Shown here in pieces: positions 20,845 to 29,031 of a stretch of 64,000 nt of DNA; position 1 is the stretch's first letter, and each line of letters begins with the position of its first letter. This DNA comes from an uncultured bacterium (lineage in GTDB: Bacteria > Hydrogenedentota > Hydrogenedentia > Hydrogenedentales > CAILVY01), in assembly GCA_937951485.1 (NCBI GenBank), contig CALEDJ010000029.1, forward strand, positions 68,589 to 132,588. Reading direction: 5' to 3'. The translations under genes were made by a program, and so were the position numbers. The notes beneath the pieces are model-generated. The model was not told where the DNA came from. It did not search any database and was given only the letters and a program-made list of their open reading frames with translations.

Positions 20845-21039
20845 GATCGGTTTTCCTCCTGACTTGTTTTCATACTACAGTTCTTTTCGAGGTCTTTCTG
20901 CAAAGATGAATCCTATTGGTCATGCAACGATGTGCTTGGATATCGAATACGTCCGGACAACAGACACATCATCCTTCTCGCTTCCCATTCCAAATGCCCT
21001 GCATAAACCATTACACACCCTCATGGCGCTCTCAGTAAA

Positions 21040-21068
21040 TTTATCTCATGCTGTCAGGAAAAAGTCAA
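21040..21068 (-). promoter_or_regulatory. Promoter-like element for the EG-linker protein
   Basis: TTGACT (21068-21063) and GATAAA (21045-21040) are 17 bases apart on the minus strand. The predicted leader before the ATG at 20844 is long, about 190 bases. It lies in the 435-bp divergent interval 20845-21279, which holds nothing else recognised apart from the opposite promoter. Confidence 0.4.
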
Positions 21069-21210
21069 GTTTTTCGCGTTTTCAAGACACATGTGAACGC
21101 ATTTGGGATATCCCTGACGGGGTAAGGCGGCACATTCCGAGCGATCATGCCGCCCACAGCGCCTCTCACCTTACTTGCGCGGAGTTGAAGCAAGAAGGTC
21201 ATCAATACCC

Positions 21211-21239
21211 TTGAATTTCTCGTTTCTGGAGAAGATACT
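21211..21239 (+). promoter_or_regulatory. Promoter-like element for the SmpA-repeat lipoprotein
   Basis: TTGAAT (21211-21216) and GATACT (21234-21239) are 17 bases apart. The predicted start would be about 35 bases before the ATG at 21280. Both boxes are imperfect. Confidence 0.3.
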
Positions 21240-21279
21240 ATTACCAGATTGACATAAGACGTGGATTGGAGCGTGGGGA

Positions 21280-22770
21280 ATGACCGATACAAGCGGTTCA
21301 GAGGCCGGGGCATACTGGCGCAGTGCCGCGTATTGGGTGGCGGTGTTGACGCTTTGTCTGGCGATGCCCGCAGGTTGTCTCTCGTCCTGTGGTGGTTGCC
21401 GGAGGACGGAGCGGATTGCCCCCGCCGTTGGCGTTCCCGGCGCGCAAACACCGCTCGCGCCGATGCTGGCCCCCGGCGCGCAGACGCCGCTCTCCCCGAT
21501 GCCGGCCCCCGGCGCGCAGACGCCGTTCACCCCGATGCCGGCCCCCGGCGCGCAGACGCCGTTCACCCCGATGCCGGCCCCCGGCGCGCAAACACCGCTC
21601 GCCCCGATGCCGGCGCCGATTGCCCAGAGTCCTGTGGCCCCGATGCCCGCGCCGAGGCCGGGCGGTGTATCTCCCAAGGCTTCGATAGAGGAGCCGCCCG
21701 CCCTTACGGCTGAACGCCTGGAACAACTTCAGGAAGGGATGAGTTTTGACGAGGTGATGCATCTGGTGGGACGCCCGGAAGTCCTGGTGGCGCAACGGGG
21801 GGATGATAGCCTGATTTATCGTTGGTCGCAGGATGGAACGAGCCTGCTGGGGCGTTTCGAAAAAGGCGTTCTCGTGCGAAAATCGGTACAGGCTGCGCCT
21901 GATGCGGCGCCCGCCGAGGGCGAACCCCGCCGCATTACGCATGAGCAATATGAGGAAGTCCAGGAGGGCATGACGCTGGACGAGGTGTTGGCCTTGTTGG
22001 ATGTTGAGGGCCGTCCGGTCAGCCAATCATCGGAAAGCGTCTTTATCTACAAATGGACGGACGACATGGGGTCCAGTTTCACGGCGCGCTTCGAGGACGG
22101 CGTACTGGTGCGCAAAACCGGCCTTCATATCGCGGCATTGCCCAAAGAAGATAAGAAGACGCCCGTGCCGACACCGACGGGCGCAGTGGAGACCGTTGCG
22201 GAGGAAACGGCGACTGCCGAGCCGATGTCCGAAGCGGTGGCCGAGGACATGCCGCCGCAGCCTGTACGGCGGCCACGCCGGGATGTGGACTGGGAGGCCT
22301 ATGTGCGGGAAGAAGCGCCGCCCGCCATGCCGCCTGAACCGGAAGCCGCATACGAAAAAATACCGCAGCAAACCGTGCCGCCGCGCGTGACGGTGGCGCG
22401 GGGCGACCGGCGCAGCAGGGAGAATTCCCAGTTGCCGCCGGAACTGCAGGGACGCTCCTATCGGCCCAAGGCCAGATTGCCCGATTACACCTATTCGTTA
22501 CGGCGCGGCGTGTATGAAGTGCGCGTACACAACGCCGGCGACTCCGCCGTGCAGGTGGGGCTGCGCGCGGAAAGACGCGGCCTCGATGCGCGCATCCCGC
22601 CGGGCGGAACGAGATCCTTCCATGTGGATCGGGGCAACTATGCCGTATATTATATCTATGACAGCGCGCCGTACACGTTGCGCCAGGGAAGTACGCTTGC
22701 AATTGACGGCATGTTCATGGCCGATCTGAGCCTCACGATCTTCGATACGCCCGGCGGCGAAGCGCCGTAA
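21280..22770 (+). CDS. Probable lipoprotein with Pro-rich repeats and two SmpA/OmlA-like domains
   Basis: The protein has 496 residues. A hydrophobic segment (AAYWVAVLTLCLAMPAG) ends in a Cys-rich stretch with a plausible lipobox LSSC. Residues ~53-124 are six 12-residue repeats of the type APGAQTPLxPMP. Two domains follow, each about 60 residues: LEQLQEGMSFDEVMHLVGRP...DSLIYRW...GRFEKGVLVRK, and YEEVQEGMTLDEVLALLDVEGRP...VFIYKW...ARFEDGVLVRK. They match the BamE/SmpA/OmlA fold, found in outer-membrane assembly and BLIP-like inhibitors. A Pro/Glu-rich linker then leads to a C-terminal beta domain (YEVRVHNAGDSAVQVGLRA...RSFHVDRGNYAVYYIYD). Role unknown; an envelope location is likely. Start: ATG after GGAGCGTGGGGA. 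Confidence 0.8.
   Translation: MTDTSGSEAGAYWRSAAYWVAVLTLCLAMPAGCLSSCGGCRRTERIAPAVGVPGAQTPLAPMLAPGAQTPLSPMPAPGAQTPFTPMPAPGAQTPFTPMPAPGAQTPLAPMPAPIAQSPVAPMPAPRPGGVSPKASIEEPPALTAERLEQLQEGMSFDEVMHLVGRPEVLVAQRGDDSLIYRWSQDGTSLLGRFEKGVLVRKSVQAAPDAAPAEGEPRRITHEQYEEVQEGMTLDEVLALLDVEGRPVSQSSESVFIYKWTDDMGSSFTARFEDGVLVRKTGLHIAALPKEDKKTPVPTPTGAVETVAEETATAEPMSEAVAEDMPPQPVRRPRRDVDWEAYVREEAPPAMPPEPEAAYEKIPQQTVPPRVTVARGDRRSRENSQLPPELQGRSYRPKARLPDYTYSLRRGVYEVRVHNAGDSAVQVGLRAERRGLDARIPPGGTRSFHVDRGNYAVYYIYDSAPYTLRQGSTLAIDGMFMADLSLTIFDTPGGEAP
21436..21651 (+). repeat. 36-bp tandem repeats inside the SmpA-repeat gene
   Basis: Six units of 36 bp begin at 21436, 21472, 21508, 21544, 21580 and 21616; five are nearly identical and the last has diverged. 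Each encodes 12 residues (PGAQTP.xPMPA), so copy-number change keeps the reading frame. Confidence 0.85.
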
Positions 22771-22839
22771 CCCCTGGACACGGTTTCTTCGCCCCAAGTA
22801 TCCTTGCCCCCGTAGGCCGTATATTGTTCACGAGGCCGC

Positions 22840-22922
22840 ATGTTGTTCACGCTTTAGCGTGCCGGGAGGGACTGCGACCTTGGGCATGCATCCCTCCTCT
22901 GCATGCTGAAGCATGAACAACA
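22840..22922. repeat. REPIN-like doublet: two inverted REP palindromes
   Basis: The left arm 22840-22870 (ATGTTGTTCACGCTTTAGCG and onward) and the right arm 22892-22922 are inverted copies differing at a few positions. Each arm holds its own small palindrome: CACGC-TTTA-GCGTG on the left, CATGC-TTCA-GCATG on the right, with matching compensatory changes. The unit GTTCAYGCTTYAGCRTGC followed by GGGAGGG fits a REP sequence, and the inverted pair fits a REPIN, elements usually mobilised by a RAYT (TnpA-REP) transposase encoded elsewhere. The remaining bases to the next gene at 23261 show no feature apart from a weak TACACT -10 near 23165. Confidence 0.7.
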
Positions 22923-23260
22923 TACGGTGTTCATTCGTCGGCATGCCAAGCCGTTTTCCGCACGTATAAGGGTTGGGATGTCATTTCTCAGGGAAATATG
23001 AAGACTTGGTCCCATTTTCTCCACTACCTTCAGGCTTGCCTTTGACTTATCGGGCCGGATCAGTCTGAGTCTTTGGAGTGGAATCGGCCGATGCTGCTTG
23101 GGGCGGCTTGCGAAATGCAGGCGCAGGGCTTTGCCGGTTTCTGCGCCGCCGCATCGGAATCTGCTACACTGGGGCCGGTGTGGTACAGTGCTGCGAATGA
23201 TTTGCCGCACTATGGCCTTGGGGCAGTGGACTTGGCTTTGTCCACATGGAGGAATTGCAG

Positions 23261-23854
23261 ATGCTGGTGTTGATTGCCGACGATGATGCGATTTCGCTGC
23301 AGATGCTGCAAGCGTTGTTGCCGAAATGGGGGTTTGCATCCATTTCGGCATGCGACGGCAATAAAGCATGGCGCGTTCTTTCCGAACCTGACGCACCGCG
23401 CATCGCAATTCTGGATTGGAATATGCCGGGCATTGACGGGGTGGAGGTGTGCCGGCGCGTCCGTAATGTGCTTCGCGACGACACCGTTTATCTGATGTTG
23501 CTCACGGCGCGCGAGGCCAAGGCGGACATCGTGACCGCCCTGGACGCCGGCGCGAACGACTACCTCACCAAACCGTTCAACAGCGATGAACTGTGCGCGC
23601 GTCTGCGGGTGGGACAGCGCATGGTCGAATTGCAGCAGATGCTGAAACTGCGCGTGGCGGATTTGCAGGCGGCGCTGGCGCAGATTCATCGCCTGGAGGG
23701 ACTGCTGCCGATGTGCGCGAAATGCCGGCGCATCCGCGACCAGGAAAGCACATGGATGCCGCTGGAGAGTTATCTGCATCGCTATTCGGATGCGCGGATC
23801 ACCCACGGGTTGTGTCCCGAGTGCCTGAAAGAGGAACTGGACCAAAACCTCTGA
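23261..23854 (+). CDS. Response regulator with C-terminal Cys module
   Basis: The protein has 197 residues; the start at 23261 lies 8 bases after GGAGG. Residues 1-120 form a receiver domain: acidic pocket Asp7-Asp9, phospho-acceptor Asp52 in AILDWNMPG, LLTAREAK with the switch Thr, and the conserved Lys in YLTKPF. A coiled-coil linker (~122-150) leads to a ~45-residue tail, LLPMCAKCRRIRDQESTWMPLESYL...THGLCPECLKEE. Its CxxC...CxxC arrangement suggests metal binding or sensing. There is no DNA-binding or enzymatic output domain. The same tail is common at the C-terminus of stand-alone receivers and some sensor kinases in environmental bacteria. No partner kinase is adjacent. A family A repeat begins two bases after the stop. 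Confidence 0.88.
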   Translation: MLVLIADDDAISLQMLQALLPKWGFASISACDGNKAWRVLSEPDAPRIAILDWNMPGIDGVEVCRRVRNVLRDDTVYLMLLTAREAKADIVTALDAGANDYLTKPFNSDELCARLRVGQRMVELQQMLKLRVADLQAALAQIHRLEGLLPMCAKCRRIRDQESTWMPLESYLHRYSDARITHGLCPECLKEELDQNL

Positions 23855-23855
23855 A

Positions 23856-24071
23856 CAGTGCTGTCCAGAATATTCTGAGTGCCGAGAAAAGCCTTTTGTC
23901 ATATTAACCGTTCCCCTCACCCCACCCCTCTCCCACCGGGAGAGGGAGCGACAGCATGCCTCAGGTTTCGCCATATTACTCCCTCTCCCTCCGGGAGAGG
24001 GGTGGGGTGAGGGGGAAGGTTAATATGATAAAAGCCTTTTCTCGGGACTCTGAATATTTTGGACAGCCCTG
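23856..24071. repeat. Miniature inverted-repeat element, family A copy 1
   Basis: The element is 216 bp. The ends are inverted repeats of about 90 bp: CAGTGCTGTCCAGAATATTC at 23856, and the reverse complement of the right end begins CAGGGCTGTCCAAAATATTC (up to 24071). Both continue through GAG-CCGAGAAAAG, a CATATTAACC stretch and CCCTCACCCCACCCCTCTCC. Palindromic GGGAGAGGG-type segments lie inside. It carries no gene. It lies between the response regulator and nikR; the 24072-24154 stretch before the nikR promoter shows nothing else. Confidence 0.7.
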
Positions 24072-24154
24072 ATGCGGCATCTACATTGACGAAAAGGCAG
24101 ACGCGGCATCCTGTCGCGTTCCTCAGGTGCGGATTCGGCGCTTGCGCGCAATCG

Positions 24155-24183
24155 TTGAAATGCGGGGAGGCGCGCACTACAAT
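24155..24183 (+). promoter_or_regulatory. Sigma-70-like promoter of nikR
   Basis: TTGAAA (24155-24160) and TACAAT (24178-24183) are separated by exactly 17 bases. The start point would be near 24190, giving a leader of about 29 bases that holds the ribosome site GAAGGGAGC. Confidence 0.55.
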
Positions 24184-24218
24184 CAATGGCGGCAATGCAA
24201 TGAAGGGAGCATGGAACA

Positions 24219-24635
24219 ATGCCCGGGGTGGAACGAGTCAGCATTTCCCTGGAGCGTCCCCTGCTGGAGCGCCTGGAGCGGCTGGTGCGCGAAGGACACT
24301 ACGCCAACCGCTCGGAATTCATCCGCGACATGATCCGCGACCGGCTGGTGGAGCGGGAATGGCGGCGTGGCGAGGAGGCTGTCGGCACGGTCACGCTGAT
24401 CTACAATCACCACACGCGCGGTCTGATCGAGAAACTGATGGGCGTGCAGCACGACTACCACCATGTGATTCTGGCGAGCACGCACGTGCACCTGGATCAC
24501 GACCTGTGCGCGGAAACGGTGGTGGTGAAAGGGCAGGCGCTTCAAATCAAACTCCTGGCCGACCTGCTGCGCCAGCAGAAGGGCGTGCTCCACGCCAGCC
24601 TCTCGATCAGTTCGACGGGCAAAAACCTCGTCTGA
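24219..24635 (+). CDS. nikR: Nickel-responsive transcriptional regulator NikR
   Basis: A full-length NikR of 138 residues. The N-terminal ribbon-helix-helix (RVSISLERPLLERLERLV...NRSEFIRDMIRDRLVE) binds DNA. The C-terminal ACT-like domain keeps the nickel ligands at NikR spacing: His78, His89, His91 and Cys97 (GVQHDYHHVILASTHVHLDHDLCAET). NikR represses nickel uptake genes when nickel is bound. No nickel transporter or nickel enzyme gene is visible nearby, so this is an orphan regulator whose targets lie outside the window. Confidence 0.95.
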   Translation: MPGVERVSISLERPLLERLERLVREGHYANRSEFIRDMIRDRLVEREWRRGEEAVGTVTLIYNHHTRGLIEKLMGVQHDYHHVILASTHVHLDHDLCAETVVVKGQALQIKLLADLLRQQKGVLHASLSISSTGKNLV

Positions 24636-24655
24636 CCCGCCGCCAAACGGGATGT

Positions 24656-25585
24656 TCATCCGGGGCGCATGAATTTCGGCAAGAGGCGTTTCCATCCGCG
24701 CCGGTGTTTTCCGGGAGCGGCGCTCTCGGTGCAATTGCGGCAGATTTCCGGAAGTTTGGATGCATCGCCTTGCTCGAATCCCTCGCGGATGCGCTTTACG
24801 ACAGGGCCGTTCCACACCTCGCGGATGGATTGCTTGCTGAGATCCCCCAGAATCACGGTGCGGAACCAGTCCACGCAGCACAGGACCACCTGCCCGTTGA
24901 ACAGGATGCACATCTCGCGGAAGGGACGGATGCAGTCGGTGCGCGGGCGCATGGCTTCGCCGGCGTTGAGTTCCTGCGCGTTGGCAATATTGCCCCCCCG
25001 GTTCTCGAGCACTGATGTGACCAAGCGCACCCCGTGTTTTTTCCAGAATCGGCGCGCGTGTTCCACCTCCTCCCGGTTATTGCCGTGCACGATCATCGAA
25101 ACGCGCAGGTCCAGCCGCGACCGCTTCTTGCGGATAAGCCGCGCACATTCCAATATGTTTTGCACCACCTTCTCAGCGCCGTAGCCCATGATGCGCCGGT
25201 TCGTTTCGTCATCCAGGGATTGCAGGCTCACTTTGATACGCTTCAGTCCGGCATCCATGAGCGCCTCGCTCATTTCCGGCGTCAGGGCGGTGCCGTTCGT
25301 CGTCACCAAGGTGGTGGTTTCCGGGATGCGCCCGGCCACATGCCGCACCCAGTCCGGCATGCGCTTGTCATTGAGCGGCTCATTCTGCAGGTACATCATG
25401 ATGCGTTCCGGGCGCGTCTGCGCCAATTCGTCAATGATTTTGTGGAAAAGGGTCTCGGTCATCCGGCCGTGTTCCAGTTGTGATCTGAGGACGGCCTCGT
25501 TTGGGCAGAACACGCAGCGGCCGTTGCAGCCCGCCTGGGTCTGAATCTGTACCCGCCTGGGGCCGGGTAATGTTCCAATCTCCAT
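24656..25585 (-). CDS. Radical SAM/SPASM protein
   Basis: The protein has 309 residues. The ATG at 25585 follows GAGG by five bases; a GTG two codons upstream is less likely. The radical-SAM cluster motif is Cys20-x3-Cys24-x2-Cys27 (AGCNGRCVFCPNE). The barrel is indicated by MYLQNEPLNDKRMPDW and LVTTNGTAL. The C-terminal SPASM-type region has CIRPFREMCILFNGQVVLCCVDW and PEICRNC, ligands for an auxiliary Fe-S cluster. Such enzymes modify peptides or small molecules through a 5'-deoxyadenosyl radical. No precursor peptide or maturation partner is visible next to it, so the substrate is unknown. Confidence 0.88.
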   Translation of the reverse strand: MEIGTLPGPRRVQIQTQAGCNGRCVFCPNEAVLRSQLEHGRMTETLFHKIIDELAQTRPERIMMYLQNEPLNDKRMPDWVRHVAGRIPETTTLVTTNGTALTPEMSEALMDAGLKRIKVSLQSLDDETNRRIMGYGAEKVVQNILECARLIRKKRSRLDLRVSMIVHGNNREEVEHARRFWKKHGVRLVTSVLENRGGNIANAQELNAGEAMRPRTDCIRPFREMCILFNGQVVLCCVDWFRTVILGDLSKQSIREVWNGPVVKRIREGFEQGDASKLPEICRNCTESAAPGKHRRGWKRLLPKFMRPG

Positions 25586-25684
25586 TTTCACCTCAATCGC
25601 TCGGAAAAGGGTCTCTGTTTATGAGTATCAAGCATACTATGCCAGACCTTGCTGATGGCTGCAAACCGACCTGGAACGGCATGA

Positions 25685-25780
25685 GGCATTTGCGAAATGG
25701 ACTGTTTGCGCGCATTAGAACACGAAATATCCCGGCTTTTGGCCGGGACTCAGGTTCCTGAGGCCTGTTTCGCAAATGCC
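25685..25780. repeat. Nested inverted repeats between radical SAM gene and glnA
   Basis: GGCATTTGCGAAA (25685-25697) is inverted at TTTCGCAAATGCC (25768-25780). Inside are CCCGGC-TTTTG-GCCGGG (25731-25747) and CTCAGG-TT-CCTGAG (25750-25763). It lies just upstream of the leftward radical SAM gene and downstream of the leftward glnA, so it could be a regulatory structure or a small repeat element. Confidence 0.5.
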
Positions 25781-25819
25781 CCAGTATGAACGCGGCGGGA
25801 TCGTTTCAACGAAGCGGAA

Positions 25820-25854
25820 TACCGGGCGATTCCCTGACAAGGGATCGCCCGGTA
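25820..25854 (-). terminator. Terminator hairpin after glnA
   Basis: TACCGGGCGATTCCCT (25820-25835) and AGGGATCGCCCGGTA (25840-25854) pair over 15 bp with one bulged T and a GACA loop, 11 bp past the glnA stop. The minus-strand tail TTCCGCTTCG is only weakly T-rich. Confidence 0.6.
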
Positions 25855-25865
25855 CTCAACAGGGA

Positions 25866-27290
25866 TCAAATGTCGAAGTAGAGGACGAATTCGTAGGGGT
25901 GGGGTCGGAGATTGACTGCTTCGACTTCCTTGACGCGCTTGTATTCTATCCAGGTTTTGAGGACGTCGGCGGTGAAGACATCGCCGCGCGTCAGGAAATC
26001 GTGGTCGGCCTTGAGGGCGTCCAGCGCCTCGCCGAGACTTCCGGGCACTTGCGGCACCTTGGCCTTTTCTTCCGGCGGCAGGTCGTAGAGGTCCTTGTCC
26101 ATCGGCTCGCCGGGATCGATTTTGTTCTGGATGCCGTCAACGCCCGCCATGAGCAGGGCCGCGAAGGCCATGTAGGGGTTGCACGAGGGATCGGGCACGC
26201 GGAATTCGACGCGCTTGGTCTTGGGGTTGGGGGAGTACATGGGGATGCGGCAGCAGGCGCTGCGGTTGCGCGCGGAGTATGCGATGTTGACCGGGGCCTC
26301 GTAGCCCGGCACCAGGCGCTTGTAACTGTTGGTGGTGGGGTTGGTCAGCGCCACCAGGGCCGGGGCGTGTTTGAGCAGGCCGCCGATGAACCACAGCGCC
26401 TCCTGGCTGAGGCCGGCGTACTTGTTGCCCGCGAAGATCGGCTTGCCTTCCTTCCACAACGAGATGTGGCAGTGCATGCCGGAGCCGTTGTCGCCGAACA
26501 GCGGTTTCGGCATGAAGGTCACCGTCTTGTTGTGGCGGTGCGCCACGTTCTTGATGATGTATTTGTACAGCGTCAACTGGTCCGCCATCGCGGTCAGCGG
26601 CGCGAAGCGCATATCAATTTCCGCCTGGCCCGCCGTGGCCACCTCGTGGTGGTGGCATTCCACGTTCAGCCCGCAGTCCAGCATCGTGGCGACCATCTCG
26701 CTGCGGATGTTGTGCGTGGCGTCCGCAGGCGGAATGGGGAAGTAGCCTTCCTTGTGGCGCAATTTGTAACCGAGATTGGGATTTTCCTCGCGGCCGGTGT
26801 TCCATGCCGCTTCGATACTGTCAATGTAATAATACCCGGAATGCGCCGTCTGATCGCAGCGGATGTCGTCGAAGATGAAAAACTCCGCTTCCGGGCCGAA
26901 ATAGGCCGTGTCCGCGATGCCGGTGGAAATGAGGTAATTCTCCGCCTTCTGTGCGATGTTGCGCGGATCGCGCGTGTAACGTTCCTTGGTAATCGGGTCA
27001 AGAATGTTGCAATAGAGGATCAGCGTCGGAATGGTGGAAAAAGGGTCCACCGTTGCGGTTCGCGGGTCCGGCATCACGAGCATATCGCTTTCGTGGATGC
27101 CCTGCCAGCCGCGAATGCTGGAACCGTCGAAGCCCAGCCCTTCTTCGAACAGTTCCTCGGAAAGTTCCGTCGCTGGAATGGTGAAGTGCTGCTGCAATCC
27201 CGGAAAGTCCATGAACCGGAAGTCAATGAATTTGATCTTCTCGTCTTTGGCGAGTTTGATCACATCTTTGGGTGTGAAATTCTTCTGCAT
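25866..27290 (-). CDS. glnA: Type I glutamine synthetase
   Basis: The protein has 474 residues, the usual GSI length. The start [10 protein letters not shown] at 27290 lies eight bases after AAGGG; upstream ATGs are poorly placed. Visible signatures are [18 protein letters not shown] (N-terminal beta-grasp, glutamate flap), [33 protein letters not shown] (ATP/metal site) and [17 protein letters not shown]. Tyr402 within [11 protein letters not shown] matches the adenylylation site of the GSI-beta group, so covalent control is likely. It makes glutamine from glutamate and ammonia. It follows glnB on the same strand after 155 bp. Confidence 0.97.
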   Translation of the reverse strand: MQKNFTPKDVIKLAKDEKIKFIDFRFMDFPGLQQHFTIPATELSEELFEEGLGFDGSSIRGWQGIHESDMLVMPDPRTATVDPFSTIPTLILYCNILDPITKERYTRDPRNIAQKAENYLISTGIADTAYFGPEAEFFIFDDIRCDQTAHSGYYYIDSIEAAWNTGREENPNLGYKLRHKEGYFPIPPADATHNIRSEMVATMLDCGLNVECHHHEVATAGQAEIDMRFAPLTAMADQLTLYKYIIKNVAHRHNKTVTFMPKPLFGDNGSGMHCHISLWKEGKPIFAGNKYAGLSQEALWFIGGLLKHAPALVALTNPTTNSYKRLVPGYEAPVNIAYSARNRSACCRIPMYSPNPKTKRVEFRVPDPSCNPYMAFAALLMAGVDGIQNKIDPGEPMDKDLYDLPPEEKAKVPQVPGSLGEALDALKADHDFLTRGDVFTADVLKTWIEYKRVKEVEAVNLRPHPYEFVLYFDI

Positions 27291-27363
27291 TGTCATTTCC
27301 CTTGTCTTGGCGCTGTCGGGCGCGCCGCCGAAAACCACTGTAACAACTATGTCTGCTGATCAT

Positions 27364-27426
27364 GCCCCGCCGTCGGGGCGGCTTACTGTTTCTTGTGGCG
27401 CGTCGCATGGGACGGTAAGCGACGCG
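27364..27426 (-). promoter_or_regulatory. Two hairpins in the glnB-glnA spacer
   Basis: CGCGTCGC (27399-27406) pairs with GCGACGCG (27419-27426). Next to it, GCCCCGCC...GGGGCGGC (27364-27382) forms a second stem. No T-run follows on the minus strand. The structures could stabilise or process a shared glnB-glnA transcript or lower glnA expression relative to glnB; this is inferred. Confidence 0.4.
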
Positions 27427-27445
27427 TTTGTTTCATTTCCTCCCC

Positions 27446-28285
<840 letters not shown>

Positions 28286-28612
28286 TCATGACATCGGCGC
28301 GGCGCCTGATCCCGACGAAGAGGATGCCGCGGCAATGACGGCGGTATTCTCCGCAATGCGGAACACCACCACCACCAGTTCCAACCAGATACGGCAAAGC
28401 AGAACGTAAATCAGAAATGCGATGGGCGTAAGAACGATACAGACCAATGCCATCAACACCGAATCAGAGGACAGACCTCCCACCAGGATCATCAGGGCGA
28501 GCAATGCGCTCAGCGCCACACCCAGAACATACAGAACCTTGACGATTTTCGTTGTGACGAATGTCGAAAACGAAAAGTCGAACAACGCGCCCAAAAGTCC
28601 TTCGCTGTTCAT
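28286..28612 (-). CDS. DUF4282 membrane protein
   Basis: This small membrane protein of 108 residues starts four bases after AAAGGAG. The N-terminus GLLGALFDFSFSTFVTTKIVKVLYVLGV and the two hydrophobic helices (VLYVLGVALSALLALMILVGGL and VLMALVCIVLTPIAFLIYVLL), followed by RIWLELVVVVFRIAENTAVI, match the DUF4282 family. Its function is unknown. The tail is Ala/Ser-rich. It is probably transcribed alone; a family B repeat lies upstream. Confidence 0.85.
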   Translation of the reverse strand: MNSEGLLGALFDFSFSTFVTTKIVKVLYVLGVALSALLALMILVGGLSSDSVLMALVCIVLTPIAFLIYVLLCRIWLELVVVVFRIAENTAVIAAASSSSGSGAAPMS

Positions 28613-28683
28613 CGTTTCTCCTTTCTTCTTGCTTTTCCGGTCCGCATCCCGTGCGCGGAGCAGTCATTATTATAGCGTATTTT

Positions 28684-28830
28684 TGTTACATTTCAGCGGA
28701 GTGGCGTGCAGCGGGGAATGTTGCGTTCTTTCCATATCCTCCGGCGCTTCGCGCCATCCCCTTCAAAGGAGGATGTAAAAGGCCATATAGTGCGCCCCTT
28801 CGGTCTATGCCATTCCGCTAAAATGTTACA
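28684..28830. repeat. Miniature inverted-repeat element, family B copy 1
   Basis: The element is 147 bp. The left end (28684) reads TGTTACATTTCAGCGGAGTG; the reverse complement of the right end (28830) reads TGTAACATTTTAGCGGAATG. The interior contains GGCGTGCAGCGGGGAATGTTG, a GGCGCTTCGCGCC palindrome and AAAGGCCATATAGTGC. All of these recur in the copy at 48471-48718. No gene lies inside. It occupies the DUF4282 upstream region. Confidence 0.7.
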
Positions 28831-28859
28831 TATGTTTATTATTTTCACAGGGTGCATTT

Positions 28860-28915
28860 TGGCAGTGATTTTTGGCAAGGACGGCAAGAACGACAGGGAC
28901 GGCAAGGAGGAGATG
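28860..28915 (+). repeat. GGCAAGGAC-type degenerate heptad run
   Basis: Repeated GGCAAGGACGGCAAGAACGA-like units resemble the purine arm of the mirror element at 16661-16800, here without an opposite arm. With the family B element, this accounts for most of the 419-bp gap between 28613 and 29031. The remaining stretch to 29031 shows only a weak TATACT -10 near 28973. Confidence 0.4.
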
Positions 28916-29031
28916 TGGGGCCGAGACGGTGTAGTTTCGAGAAGGACAAGACAATTGCGACGTTTTTTCGGATATACTGAGGACAACGCAATGTGAGCGA
29001 GCGTGACCCGCAACAGAGAGAGGCTGAGCCG

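Noticed and set aside
24656-25585. RiPP maturase with precursor peptide
   Set aside because: No short Cys- or Gly-rich open frame with a ribosome site lies beside the radical SAM/SPASM gene.
25776-27359. 527-residue plus-strand open frame opposite glnA
   Set aside because: The high-GC antisense frame of a conserved gene has unnatural Val/Gly/His composition and no start context.
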